Shown: piece after piece, positions 17,416 to 25,802 of the stretch
Position numbering within the stretch: the stretch's first letter is position 1
How the letters are laid out: the number at the start of each line of letters is the position of its first letter
From: an uncultured Bacteroidales bacterium
GTDB lineage: Bacteria; Bacteroidota; Bacteroidia; Bacteroidales; ML635J-15
DNA: 64,000 nt
NCBI GenBank assembly: GCA_905234755.1
Contig: CAJOIT010000004.1
Location: forward strand, 124,001-188,000
Reading direction: 5' to 3'
Position numbers and translations under genes: made by a program
Notes under the pieces: model-generated
Seen by the model: the letters and a program-made list of their open reading frames with translations, nothing else
Databases searched by the model: none
What the model was told of the DNA's origin: nothing

Positions 17416-18285
17416 CTATTTTTCGTTTACAATCCTCAACAAATATTTTCCGTAGTTGCTCTTCGAAAGTTTTTCGGCAAGAACTGCAAGTTGTTCCTTG
17501 TTTATAAAGCCTTTACGATAAGCTATCTCCTCAATACATGATGCCTTCAAGCCCTGACGATGCTCTATTGTCTCGATGAAGTTTGAAGCCTGCAACAGAC
17601 TGTCTGGAGTTCCTGTGTCAAGCCAAGCAAAACCACGACCCAAAAGCTTTATTTGCAACCTATCTTCTTTTAAGTACAAGTTGTTAAGGTCGGTGATTTC
17701 AAGTTCGCCGCGCTTCGATGGCTTCAAACTCTTTGCCTTTGCAACCACATCGTTCGAGTAGAAGTAAAGTCCTGTTACAGCGTAATTTGACTTTGGATGT
17801 TCCGGCTTTTCTTCAATGGAAATAACTTTGCCATCCTTATCAAATTCAGCAACACCGTAGCGTTCAGGGTCGTTCACATAGTAACCGAAAATTATTGCCC
17901 CATCCTCTATTTTTGCTGCATCCGTCAATTGCTGACCAAAACTCTGACCATAGAAAATATTGTCACCAAGCACGAGGCAAACCTTATCGTTGCCAATGAA
18001 TTCCTCACCGAGAATGAATGCCTGGGCAAGTCCATCCGGCGAAGGTTGAATCTTGTATTGTATGTCCATTCCGAGTTGCGAGCCGTCACCGAACAACTTT
18101 TCGTACAGACCGATGTCCTGAGGAGTAGAAATTATCAAAACTTCGCGTATTCCTGCCAGCATCAACGTCGAAAGCGGATAGTAAATCATCGGCTTGTCGT
18201 AAACTGGAATTATTTGCTTCGAAATGCTTATTGTCATCGGGTGCAGACGAGTTCCCGCACCACCAGCTAAAATTATACCTTTCAT
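17416..18285 (-). CDS. rfbA: Glucose-1-phosphate thymidylyltransferase
   Basis: Makes dTDP-glucose from dTTP and glucose 1-phosphate, the first step of dTDP-rhamnose synthesis. The nucleotide-binding signature [18 protein letters not shown] opens the protein, and [21 protein letters not shown] and [13 protein letters not shown] follow as expected. The open frame begins at 18384, but the ATG at 18285 gives the normal N-terminus and a 289-residue protein, and a TATATTTG promoter box lies 21 bp before it. First gene of the operon. Confidence 0.96.
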   Translation of the reverse strand: MKGIILAGGAGTRLHPMTISISKQIIPVYDKPMIYYPLSTLMLAGIREVLIISTPQDIGLYEKLFGDGSQLGMDIQYKIQPSPDGLAQAFILGEEFIGNDKVCLVLGDNIFYGQSFGQQLTDAAKIEDGAIIFGYYVNDPERYGVAEFDKDGKVISIEEKPEHPKSNYAVTGLYFYSNDVVAKAKSLKPSKRGELEITDLNNLYLKEDRLQIKLLGRGFAWLDTGTPDSLLQASNFIETIEHRQGLKASCIEEIAYRKGFINKEQLAVLAEKLSKSNYGKYLLRIVNEK

Positions 18286-18306
18286 TATGTTTCGTTTTAG
18301 TGTTTG

Positions 18307-18314
18307 CAAATATA
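18307..18314 (-). promoter_or_regulatory. Promoter -7 box of the rfbACD operon
   Basis: The minus strand reads TATATTTG, matching TAnnTTTG, 21 bp before the rfbA ATG at 18285. Confidence 0.55.
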
Positions 18315-18482
18315 TACATTTAATATAAGGTGACAATACAAAAAAATCAGCAGATATGCTTAACATAATACTCAGATATGTCAAGCAAAATGTTCAAATC
18401 TACCTATAAATATTTTTTAGGCAACAAACAATAATATTCAACATTTGCAGTTTTATCTAAAGTAACATCTTAAAAATATATT

Positions 18483-19103
18483 ATGAGAGTTTTTGTTTTA
18501 ACCATTTTAGTTTTTGCGACAATGACAATTTCGGCACAGAATGTCAAGGTAAAGGACATTGAGAAGTCGCTGGTGAAGATTTCCAACAATGTTTATGTGT
18601 CGAAGTACGATGTGAGCAACGAAATGTACATGCAGTTCATTTCCGACCTGAAAAACAATGGAAAGAAGGAGTTGTATGCTGCATGTTATCCAGACACTCT
18701 AAAATGGCGCAACAAATATGCTTATTATGAACCTTATGTAGAACTTTACCACGCACATCCAGCATATTTCTCATATCCAGTGGTAAATATCGACAAGAAA
18801 TCGGCAGAAGAATTTTGCAAATGGCTGAGAGATAAGTACAACGGCACGAAAAAGCGCAAGTATCAAAATATCGAGTTCCGTCTGCCTACCGAAGCCGAAT
18901 GGAAAACTTTTGCATCGCAATGCAAAGAAGTGGTAAAGCGCACTGATGAAGGAATTGGTCCATACGATAATACAGCCATGACCATTGGCAATGTTTCGGA
19001 AATGACTTCTGGTGGCTCGGTAATGGGCAACAACTGGGCAAACAAGGAAACATCAACACCATCGCCTTGGGTTGGATTCAGGATTGCTGCGACTACGAAA
19101 TAA
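18483..19103 (+). CDS. Secreted SUMF1/formylglycine-enzyme-like domain protein
   Basis: A 206-residue protein with a signal peptide (ending ATMTISAQ) followed by a short version of the SUMF1/FGE fold also found in the GldJ/GldK gliding proteins. Landmarks are VYVSKYDVSNEMYMQF, PVVNIDKKSAEEFCKWL, the FRLPTEAEWKTFA motif, GNVSEM in place of the usual GNVWEW, and the terminal WVGFRIA. It is shorter than typical members (250 residues or more) and the central loop between TEAEW and GNVSEM is reduced. The catalytic cysteines of true sulfatase-activating enzymes are not evident, so it is probably a structural or binding protein. Confidence 0.8.
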   Translation: MRVFVLTILVFATMTISAQNVKVKDIEKSLVKISNNVYVSKYDVSNEMYMQFISDLKNNGKKELYAACYPDTLKWRNKYAYYEPYVELYHAHPAYFSYPVVNIDKKSAEEFCKWLRDKYNGTKKRKYQNIEFRLPTEAEWKTFASQCKEVVKRTDEGIGPYDNTAMTIGNVSEMTSGGSVMGNNWANKETSTPSPWVGFRIAATTK

Positions 19104-19204
19104 GCCGCTTTTGTTTGCATTTGTAAGAAACATCCATGCAGAAAACAAGGATAAAGTTGTAGAGAATAAGCCTTTTTCTGTAACGAACCTGTTCATAATT
19201 TGCT

Positions 19205-19212
19205 TACATTTG
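19205..19212 (+). promoter_or_regulatory. Promoter -7 box of the first LytTR gene
   Basis: TACATTTG matches TAnnTTTG. The sequence TTTGCAAACAAAAA that includes its end is shared with the promoter of the paralogous LytTR gene at 21340-21347. Confidence 0.5.
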
Positions 19213-19229
19213 CAAACAAAAATTGAACT

Positions 19230-19805
19230 ATGGAAATCTTTCTGACAGTATTATTCAGCGTTATCGGTACAATTGTAATTGTATGCCTGCTAAGCGTAAC
19301 CATTCCCGACCTTAAATTAATGTTCAGCCGCAAGGCACGGGCAGAGGAAAAGACTATGAAAATACGCGTTGCCGAACTCGAAGCGAAAGTCGAAACGCTA
19401 GAACAGCAACTTGCCGCCTTGCAGCAGAAGGAGACACACATAGTTTTCAGCGAAAAGGATACATCGGGCAAACAACTCCTGAATGTAAGCAACTTGAAGG
19501 TAAATGCCTCATCTATAACACATATTTCGTCACAGACATTCGAACAATCGGGCTCAGGCGATTCAAGAATCAAGATAATACATTATGCCGACCAGCATAA
19601 AACCGATTCTGTCTACAGCAGTTTCGACTCCATTCTCGAACAACTTGCAGGCAACTTCCTGCAAATCAACAAGAACCAGATAATAAACCTCGACTATATA
19701 CATAAGGTACAGGGCGAAGAAATATATTTGAAAAATGTTTCCAAGCCGTTTTATGTGTCGGAAGGACGGAAACCTGAATTGGACGCAAGAATAGTAAAGA
19801 AATAA
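19230..19805 (+). CDS. Membrane-anchored LytTR-domain regulator (paralog 1)
   Basis: A 191-residue protein with an N-terminal membrane segment (about 4-25), a coiled coil (about 40-70, AELEAKVETLEQQLAALQQK) and a C-terminal LytTR DNA-binding domain (about 90-188). The LytTR part shows HISSQTFEQSG..., YSSFDSILEQLAGNFLQINKNQIINLDYI and the beta strand EEIYLKN. There is no receiver domain, so it cannot be a classical response regulator; the membrane and coiled-coil part may sense or oligomerise. A close paralog lies 1.5 kb downstream (21362-21943), bracketing two exported-protein genes it may control. That regulatory link is inference. Confidence 0.85.
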   Translation: MEIFLTVLFSVIGTIVIVCLLSVTIPDLKLMFSRKARAEEKTMKIRVAELEAKVETLEQQLAALQQKETHIVFSEKDTSGKQLLNVSNLKVNASSITHISSQTFEQSGSGDSRIKIIHYADQHKTDSVYSSFDSILEQLAGNFLQINKNQIINLDYIHKVQGEEIYLKNVSKPFYVSEGRKPELDARIVKK

Positions 19806-19856
19806 AAACGGGATTTGTCATACTGAACTTGTTTCAGCATCTAAAATCCCGTTTTT
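19804..19856 (+). terminator. Terminator with a REP-like hairpin in its loop
   Basis: AAAAACGGGATTT (19804-19816) and AAATCCCGTTTTT (19844-19856) are perfect 13-bp arms that start inside the stop region of the LytTR gene. The loop is not random: it holds TCATACTGAACTTG... (19818-19842), almost identical to the repeat at 11337-11361. Confidence 0.75.
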
Positions 19857-19983
19857 GACAACATTTATATCCACATAATTACATTTTTTCCAATAATTTT
19901 TACACAAATTGACGACTTGTTTTCGTCAATGAATTTCTATATTCCTTATTTGCTGACTTTTGCGTCCGTAAATTTTGTTGTAA

Positions 19984-20014
19984 ACTAAAAACCGACGGGC
20001 CGATGGGATATAAC
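19984..20014 (+). promoter_or_regulatory. Duplicated leader motif, copy 1
   Basis: ACTAAAAACCGACGGGCCGA followed by TGGGATATAAC lies 15 bp before the small lipoprotein gene. A near copy with two extra bases (20306-20338) lies at the same place before the next gene. Both copies end GGGATATAAC just ahead of the ribosome-binding region. Confidence 0.55.
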
Positions 20015-20028
20015 AGGTGAAAAAGGAA

Positions 20029-20262
20029 ATGAAAAAAATATTATTTGGAATTTTTGTTATTGCGGGACTATTAGGTATGTCATCATGCCATAAGTATTGC
20101 CAGTGCAAATATTATGAGTCAGGTGTCGTTGTAGTTGAAGATGAAGTTGAAGATGTTTCTGGAATTTACAAGAACTGTACGGAATATACAATAGACCTCC
20201 ATAATGCCGACCCCAACTATAATGGTGAAAATAAGACTGGTTGGTATTGCTACAAATATTAA
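20029..20262 (+). CDS. Small Cys-rich lipoprotein
   Basis: A 77-residue predicted lipoprotein: MKKILFGIFVIAGLLGMSSC, with the lipobox cysteine at residue 20, then a short mature domain with four more cysteines (HKYCQCKYYESG..., KNCTEY, GWYCYKY) that may form disulfides. The frame also allows a GTG start four codons upstream, but the ATG at 20029 is preferred because AAAAAGGAA lies just before it. The upstream leader motif is shared with the following gene. No family recognised. Confidence 0.7.
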   Translation: MKKILFGIFVIAGLLGMSSCHKYCQCKYYESGVVVVEDEVEDVSGIYKNCTEYTIDLHNADPNYNGENKTGWYCYKY

Positions 20263-20271
20263 AAAATACTA

Positions 20272-20279
20272 TAAATTTG
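20272..20279 (+). promoter_or_regulatory. Promoter -7 box of the 271-residue secreted protein gene
   Basis: TAAATTTG matches TAnnTTTG. The equivalent place before copy 1 of the leader reads TAAATTTTG, one base longer, so copy 1 may be a weaker promoter. Confidence 0.45.
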
Positions 20280-20305
20280 TACCGATTATAATTTAAAGTA
20301 TTACT

Positions 20306-20338
20306 ACTAAAAACCGATGGTGCCGGATGGGATATAAC
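20306..20338 (+). promoter_or_regulatory. Duplicated leader motif, copy 2
   Basis: ACTAAAAACCGATGGTGCCG followed by GATGGGATATAAC lies 14 bp before the next ATG. It differs from copy 1 at few positions. In this copy GCCG (20321-20324 region) can pair with CGGC just after the motif, enclosing GGGATATAAC in a loop. Confidence 0.55.
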
Positions 20339-20352
20339 TCGGCTCAAGCAAA

Positions 20353-21168
20353 ATGAGAACGATGAGAATTATTGCTTTTTGCATATTGGCAATGTTCTTT
20401 TTAAACGGGGTTTATGCTCAAGATGAAAAACCTGTAATTGATTGCAATTATGAAATGCCCGCATTCAGCGACAATTCAGCATTAATGATTGATGCCCGCA
20501 AGGTTTCCGACAAATTCGGTAATGGTTCCAAAGTCGTTGGATTCAATTTCAAGATTGTCAACTATTCTAAGTACAAATCTGTACAATTCGAAGTTTTCGT
20601 ACATTCTCCTTTGACACAGAAATGGGAGAGCATTGGTAATGAAACACTTCCAGGATTCGATGCTGATGCTAACTTTGGCAAAAAATTCCCTGATTTGGGA
20701 ATGTACCGTTACTATGCCGTTGTGACAAAGGACGCAAGCAAGTACGATTTCAAGGTGGATAAAGGTTTGAGCAAAATCGAAGTTATAGTTTACACCAAGG
20801 GAGCAGATATGACACAGCAGCCAATGCCACATCACGATGCTTCAGGCGCTTATGTGTTTACCTCTAAGAAAATTCCGAGAGGTGCAAACGAAAACATAAG
20901 AATGGTTAACAATTCGACGCAACAGACATTGAATATAGGTATATACGGTTGGGACAAAAAGAATTACGAATGGGTTAAAATAGCTGGTCTTGCAGCACAG
21001 GCAGGCCAGAAAAAACCTACAGTTTTTGAGGCCGACAACAAAAAAATTCATTTCTCAAAATTCGACTATTTATCAATAGCAGTACCCGATGGAAAGAAAT
21101 ACGATTACATTTTCCGCGAGGATCACGAAGACTGGGAGATAGATGTTAGCGACCATATGGGCAACTAA
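20353..21168 (+). CDS. Secreted protein of unknown function
   Basis: A 271-residue exported protein with a signal peptide (MRTMRIIAFCILAMFFLNGVYAQ). The mature part looks like two beta-sandwich halves: the first with KVVGFNFKIVNYSKYKSVQFEVFVHSPLTQKWESIG, the second beginning near residue 165 with YVFTSKKIPRGANENIRMVNNSTQQTLNIGIYGWDKKNYEWVKI. The repeated pattern of a polar strand then W-x-K/S-I suggests an internal duplication. I do not recognise the family. It shares a leader motif with the lipoprotein gene before it and lies between the two LytTR genes, so co-regulation is plausible. Confidence 0.7.
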   Translation: MRTMRIIAFCILAMFFLNGVYAQDEKPVIDCNYEMPAFSDNSALMIDARKVSDKFGNGSKVVGFNFKIVNYSKYKSVQFEVFVHSPLTQKWESIGNETLPGFDADANFGKKFPDLGMYRYYAVVTKDASKYDFKVDKGLSKIEVIVYTKGADMTQQPMPHHDASGAYVFTSKKIPRGANENIRMVNNSTQQTLNIGIYGWDKKNYEWVKIAGLAAQAGQKKPTVFEADNKKIHFSKFDYLSIAVPDGKKYDYIFREDHEDWEIDVSDHMGN

Positions 21169-21339
21169 ATTGGAATAAAAAGCGGTTATTAGCTAAACCT
21201 AAATATGCAAGGATGGAATATTATCGTTTAGATAGTATTCCTTCCTTGTTTTTGTATCCAGAGGATAATAAGTCACGAAACATAACTTATTTGTAATTAC
21301 AAGCGCGTTTTTTGCTAATTGCAATCATGCAATTTTGCT

Positions 21340-21347
21340 TATTTTTG
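21340..21347 (+). promoter_or_regulatory. Promoter -7 box of the second LytTR gene
   Basis: TATTTTTG matches TAnnTTTG and is followed by CAAACAAAAA as in the first LytTR gene. It lies inside the longest open frame, which supports the downstream ATG at 21362. Confidence 0.5.
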
Positions 21348-21361
21348 CAAACAAAAAAGCT

Positions 21362-21943
21362 ATGTTCGATACTATTCTAAACATTTCGTTAGTTCTATTA
21401 TTTTTCACGCTTTCAATATTCTTTATAGCGGTAACATTCCCAACCATAAGGGATTTCGTAAGGGGCAAAAAGAATGACAGCAACAACGATGAAGCGCTTT
21501 CACGCCGATTATCCGACATGGAATCGCGACTAAATGCACTTGAACAGCAGTTGTCGGTATCAAAGGAAATGCATATAGTTGTAAACGAAAAGGAAGAGCA
21601 ATCAAAGCAACTGCTTAACCTCAACAATCTGAAAATCAAGGCAACATCAATTTCATACATAGCATCGCAAGTGTTCGAAATTCCAGAAGGCGGAGACTCT
21701 AGAATAAAGGTAATCCACTATTCCGGCACAACCAAAACCGATTCCGTTTACAGCACTTTCGACGCAATCCTCGAGCAACTTTCGGGTAACTTCATGCAAA
21801 TCAACAAAAACCAAATTGTAAACCTCGACAAGATTCACAAGATTCAAGGCAACGAGATTTATCTTGCAGGAATGTCGAAACCATTTTTCGTCTCGGAGAA
21901 CCGCAAGGATGAGTTTGATGTAAGAATCGGAAAAATCAATTGA
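21362..21943 (+). CDS. Membrane-anchored LytTR-domain regulator (paralog 2)
   Basis: A 193-residue protein with the same plan as the gene at 19230: membrane segment (about 3-26), coiled coil (about 40-65, RRLSDMESRLNALEQQLS) and LytTR domain. The two are alike over most of the C-terminal half, including DSRIKVIHYSGTTKTDSVYS and GNFMQINKNQIVNLDKIHK. The open frame could start nine codons earlier, but the ATG at 21362 corresponds to the start of the paralog and follows the promoter box. No receiver domain is present. Likely arisen by local duplication. Confidence 0.85.
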   Translation: MFDTILNISLVLLFFTLSIFFIAVTFPTIRDFVRGKKNDSNNDEALSRRLSDMESRLNALEQQLSVSKEMHIVVNEKEEQSKQLLNLNNLKIKATSISYIASQVFEIPEGGDSRIKVIHYSGTTKTDSVYSTFDAILEQLSGNFMQINKNQIVNLDKIHKIQGNEIYLAGMSKPFFVSENRKDEFDVRIGKIN

Positions 21944-22051
21944 CCTTGCTGTAGCAATAAACCAGCTTAAATCACAAAGGATTTATCCGACATAATTTGA
22001 AAACAACAAGTCTATTATAACTGGGAAAAGAGTAATCTATTAGCCGGTAGG

Positions 22052-23125
22052 CTATTCTATCACACCACCAACAACCACATCATCGCCCTCGTAAAGCACT
22101 GCCGACTGTCCGGGTGTAGCCGCCGAAACCGGCTGGGCAAACTTTATATGCAACCTGTCACCTTCCTGCACGGCTTCACATTCAACGCCCTTGCTATTGT
22201 AGCGAATCTTGCATTCCAACCTCATTGGCGACAACAGATTTTCGTACTTCATAAAATTCAAGTCGCTGACAAAGATTTCAGTTTTTAGCAAGTCCTCGCG
22301 TTCGCCAAGAGTAACCGTATTCTTTTCGGGATTTATCTCGGTGACAAACACAGGATGCCCAACTGCAACATTCAAGCCTTTGCGCTGCCCAATGGTATAA
22401 AATGGAAAACCTTTATGCTTGCCAAGAACCTTTCCATCGGTAGAAATAATGTCGCCCTCCCCTATCTTTTCGTCAATATCAGGAACCTGTGAGCGAAGGA
22501 AATTACGATAGTCATCGTCGGGGACAAAGCAAATTTCCTGACTTTCGCGCTTCTTTACCAATGCCTTGAATCCTTTTTCGTCTGCAATGGCCCGGATTTC
22601 GTCCTTTGTGTATTCACCAAGCGGAAAAACCGTCCGCGCAAGATTCTCCTGCGACAATCGCCACAGGAAATATGTCTGGTCCTTGCTCAAATCAACGCCC
22701 TTGCGAAGAAAATAACGACCATTTTCGTTCATAATCCGCGCATAATGACCAGTTGCAACATATTCGCAACCAAGTTCATCGGCTTTTTGCAACATAATCC
22801 CCCACTTTATCTCGCGATTGCACACAACACAGGGATTTGGCGTGCGACCATGCAAATATTCGGAAATGAAATTGCTGATTACCGTTTCGCGAAAACGCTC
22901 CCTGAAATCAACCAGATGATGCTCTATTCCAAGCGATTCGGCAAAATGCTTGGCTTCCATTATGCTTTCGATGGTACAGCATCCCTTTTCGCGAGCAATG
23001 CACGATTCCTTCATCGAATCGTAGGTGCGGAATGTTGCACCAATGATTTCATATTTATCCTGCAACATAAGCGCCGACACCGAACTGTCGATACCACCGC
23101 TCATTGCAAGAAGAAGTTTTTTCAT
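22052..23125 (-). CDS. mnmA: tRNA-specific 2-thiouridylase
   Basis: Adds sulfur at position 2 of the wobble uridine in tRNA for Lys, Glu and Gln. The PP-loop ATP motif SGGIDSS is at residues 9-15, the active-site cysteines appear in TPNPCVVCNREIKWG and in SQEICFVPDDDYRNF, and GHYARI and the C-terminal beta-barrel segments (HKGFPFYTIGQRKGLNVA) are typical. The length of 357 residues is normal. The N-terminal region differs slightly from E. coli MnmA (a CIAREKGCCT insert), a form I have seen described for Bacteroidota. It lies 12 bp after the MORN-repeat gene. Confidence 0.94.
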   Translation of the reverse strand: MKKLLLAMSGGIDSSVSALMLQDKYEIIGATFRTYDSMKESCIAREKGCCTIESIMEAKHFAESLGIEHHLVDFRERFRETVISNFISEYLHGRTPNPCVVCNREIKWGIMLQKADELGCEYVATGHYARIMNENGRYFLRKGVDLSKDQTYFLWRLSQENLARTVFPLGEYTKDEIRAIADEKGFKALVKKRESQEICFVPDDDYRNFLRSQVPDIDEKIGEGDIISTDGKVLGKHKGFPFYTIGQRKGLNVAVGHPVFVTEINPEKNTVTLGEREDLLKTEIFVSDLNFMKYENLLSPMRLECKIRYNSKGVECEAVQEGDRLHIKFAQPVSAATPGQSAVLYEGDDVVVGGVIE

Positions 23126-23137
23126 TTCAGTGCGAAT

Positions 23138-24058
23138 TTATTTCTTCGACTTTTTGCCAGATTTAGTTGACTGCTGTGCCTCGCGAGTATTTGCAGGCGA
23201 ATTGCCATAATCGACATTTGTGTTGTGGCGGAAGAACTCCATCGGATCATCCAAGTAATCTTCGGGACGCATAAATTGGTCCTGATGCTCCTTTGCCCAT
23301 TCGGCCTTGCGTCTCCACTCTTCCAGTTGCTCCTTTTCCTTGTCGGAATGACCATGCTTGTACACTACCGTTTCGCCAGACTTGTCAGTGCGGTAATCTT
23401 TCCATTCGCCTTCCTTTTCTCCATTCACAAATTCGCCTTCTTCCTCAAGACCACCGTCTGGCGCATAAATCTTCCAATGGCCATGCTTTGCACCATCCTT
23501 ATAGAAGCCATCTTCGTGAATGTTGCCGTTATCGAAGTAATATTTGTAGTAACCGTTGCGAGTTCCATTGCCATACATGCAGTCGAGAACAAGCCTTGTA
23601 GTATTTGGATAATACATGGTCACATTACCATCGGCCTTACCGTGGACATAATTAATAATCTCCATAAGCTTGCCCGACTCCGTATACATCCGCCATTCAC
23701 CATGACGCTTTGTTTCCTCATCGTATCCGCCAGTTGCTGCCGTTGCACCGCTTTGCCAGAACATTTCAACCTTCGAAGAACGGTCTTCGGCATACACAAG
23801 CACCGACTTCTTCTTGCCGTTTTCGTAGTAATAATTGAAAGTTCCTGACGGCAAATCATTGGTAAAGAAACCTTCGTAGCGAATATTGCCGTTGCTGTAC
23901 TTCTTTACCCATTTGCCCTGTTTCTTCTTGTTGATGTCGATGTAGTTTATTATCGAACCGTCTGCCTGCTTTTCGCCAATAACCTGCGCATTGCTTCCAA
24001 AAGAAACAAACGAAAGTACTGCGGCAACGACTAATATCTTTATTGCAATTAATCTCAT
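23138..24058 (-). CDS. Secreted MORN-2 repeat protein
   Basis: A 306-residue exported protein (signal peptide ending SFGSNAQ) built from repeated MORN-2/YwqK-like units of about 22-24 residues: GKWVKKYSNGNIRYEGFF, GTFNYYYENGKKKS, GEWRMYTESGKLMEIINY, GYYKYYFDNGNIHEDGFY, GHWKIYAPDGGLEEEGEF. A charged helical tail (KEKEQLEEWRRKAEWAKEHQ) follows from about residue 240. Such repeats are common in exported Bacteroidota proteins of unknown role. Its start overlaps the stop of the upstream T9SS cargo gene by 4 bp (ATGA), so they are co-translated. Confidence 0.85.
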   Translation of the reverse strand: MRLIAIKILVVAAVLSFVSFGSNAQVIGEKQADGSIINYIDINKKKQGKWVKKYSNGNIRYEGFFTNDLPSGTFNYYYENGKKKSVLVYAEDRSSKVEMFWQSGATAATGGYDEETKRHGEWRMYTESGKLMEIINYVHGKADGNVTMYYPNTTRLVLDCMYGNGTRNGYYKYYFDNGNIHEDGFYKDGAKHGHWKIYAPDGGLEEEGEFVNGEKEGEWKDYRTDKSGETVVYKHGHSDKEKEQLEEWRRKAEWAKEHQDQFMRPEDYLDDPMEFFRHNTNVDYGNSPANTREAQQSTKSGKKSKK

Positions 24059-25788
24059 AACTTTACGAATTTTACTGTTTGTGCCTTATCATTATTTTTT
24101 ACACGACAAAAATAAACGCCAGGAGTCAATCCCGACACATCTATACTATAATTTTCCGAACAACCAATGTATGAAAACATTGTTTTGCCCGATATATCAA
24201 CAACTTGCAAATTCGATGCCACATTCAAAACTATGTTTAGTCTGTCGTGAACAGGATTCGGGAAAACAGAAATTTCATCGGAAAGTGCATCTTCTACAGC
24301 CAAATTCAGCCCGAACGGAGTAACAAAACCGCACCTGTCGTTCTTACCTTTGTATGTCCCGTACATATAATTCGGATTGTAGTCGTAATCGGTTTCAAAA
24401 ACGCTTACATGAACAGAATCAGCACCTTCGCCCATCTGGTCGTATGACTGCACAACAAGGTCGAGCTTGCCGTTTCCATTGACATCGCCAAGGTTTACAG
24501 CACTCATAAACGAAAGTCCCTGCACACGCAAAGGAGATTCGGCAGTTTCGTGGAAATCGGACAAGTCGGGATTCGCCTCAAAAATATGAACATAACCCTC
24601 GCCATTTGCATCTCCCGAAATTGAAGTTCCGAAAATGTATATTTTTGACAAGTCTGTGGAATACATATAAGTTGTAACGCCTTCGCTACCACCTTCATCC
24701 AAATCGGCACGTGGTGCAGGGAAACCGCTTATATAGCTTCCATCTGGGTGCATTGCATGAATTGCCGCTTCTGAATCACGCTGTGTAAACATATAGAAAT
24801 CAAAAGTTTCACCAAGTCCGCCAACAGTAGGCGCGGTATATGTCCACGCATTGTTTGTCGTAGGAATGGGCCAGCCCTCGCTAAACTGTCCATTGGTTTC
24901 GAGCGAGTAGAAAATCGGTGCATCGCCGTGACTTGCACCGACAATAACCGTCTTTTCGTTGGTATGACAAATCAGCGGCGACTGGTACGAAAATTTAACA
25001 TTGTCATCCTGCACGGGAAAACCGTCAAGCACATTGCCATTAAGGTCGAATGCATAAATTGCAGCCGTGGTATTCAGTACGATAACGCTATCTATCATTT
25101 GCCCCGACTTGCTGTCGTAGCCTACAGATGGAGTAACGGCAAAGCGTCCAGTTACATTCTTCGGGAAACCGCTACGCACCGAACCATCGGGTTCATAAAC
25201 ATACAATTTGCTCTGCGACGAACCGAACTTTGCCACAATAATTTCCATCTGCCTGTCACCATCGAAGTCGGCAATAACAGGACTACCAATTATAATTTGC
25301 GTACTTGCATACGATTTAGGAAAACCCTCACGGATATTGCCATCCTTGTCAAAAATATAGAAATACGAAGTACTAGTCCCTGCTGGTGCACGCGTGTACA
25401 TCAGGATTTCCAAATTGCCATCGTTATCAATGTCGGCACAAGATGGTGGATAATATGTAGTTCCTTGCAAAGCAGTGTGCCATAGTTGTGTTCCGTCTCC
25501 TTTATATGCATATATTGCAGTATCGGCACCAAAAATTATCTCGTCAGTGCCATTACCGTCCAAGTCGGCAAGACACAATCCGCGAACATTCATATAGTAC
25601 TCGTCCTTGGAAAAAGCCTTAGGCCAGCCTGCAATCTGCTGCGAACGCGACTTTTCGGCAACGACAGAAATGTCACTCGATTTCAAAAGCACAGATTCGC
25701 CCGCACCAGTACACACTGCATTATACATCTGGGCATTGGCAAAAACCGACATACCCAAAATCAAAACGAACAGCAAAAAATGTTTCAT
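24055..25788 (-). CDS. T9SS type A cargo protein with FG-GAP/VCBS-like repeats
   Basis: A 577-residue secreted protein. After the signal peptide (MKHFLLFVLILGMSVFANAQ) come repeated beta-propeller blades of the FG-GAP type with calcium-like loops such as DLDGNGTDEIIFGAD, DIDNDGNLEILMY, DFDGDRQMEIIVAKF and DVNGNGKLDLVVQS. The last 80 residues are a type A sorting domain (ISVFPNPVHDRLNIVL, DISGKTMF, SGLTPGVYFCRV, QTVKFVKL), which directs export by the type IX system and surface attachment. The open frame extends 19 codons upstream; the ATG at 25788 begins the signal peptide. The target is unknown; integrin-like binding is inferred from the fold only. Confidence 0.92.
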   Translation of the reverse strand: MKHFLLFVLILGMSVFANAQMYNAVCTGAGESVLLKSSDISVVAEKSRSQQIAGWPKAFSKDEYYMNVRGLCLADLDGNGTDEIIFGADTAIYAYKGDGTQLWHTALQGTTYYPPSCADIDNDGNLEILMYTRAPAGTSTSYFYIFDKDGNIREGFPKSYASTQIIIGSPVIADFDGDRQMEIIVAKFGSSQSKLYVYEPDGSVRSGFPKNVTGRFAVTPSVGYDSKSGQMIDSVIVLNTTAAIYAFDLNGNVLDGFPVQDDNVKFSYQSPLICHTNEKTVIVGASHGDAPIFYSLETNGQFSEGWPIPTTNNAWTYTAPTVGGLGETFDFYMFTQRDSEAAIHAMHPDGSYISGFPAPRADLDEGGSEGVTTYMYSTDLSKIYIFGTSISGDANGEGYVHIFEANPDLSDFHETAESPLRVQGLSFMSAVNLGDVNGNGKLDLVVQSYDQMGEGADSVHVSVFETDYDYNPNYMYGTYKGKNDRCGFVTPFGLNLAVEDALSDEISVFPNPVHDRLNIVLNVASNLQVVDISGKTMFSYIGCSENYSIDVSGLTPGVYFCRVKNNDKAQTVKFVKL

Positions 25789-25802
25789 ATAAATACAATT
25801 AG

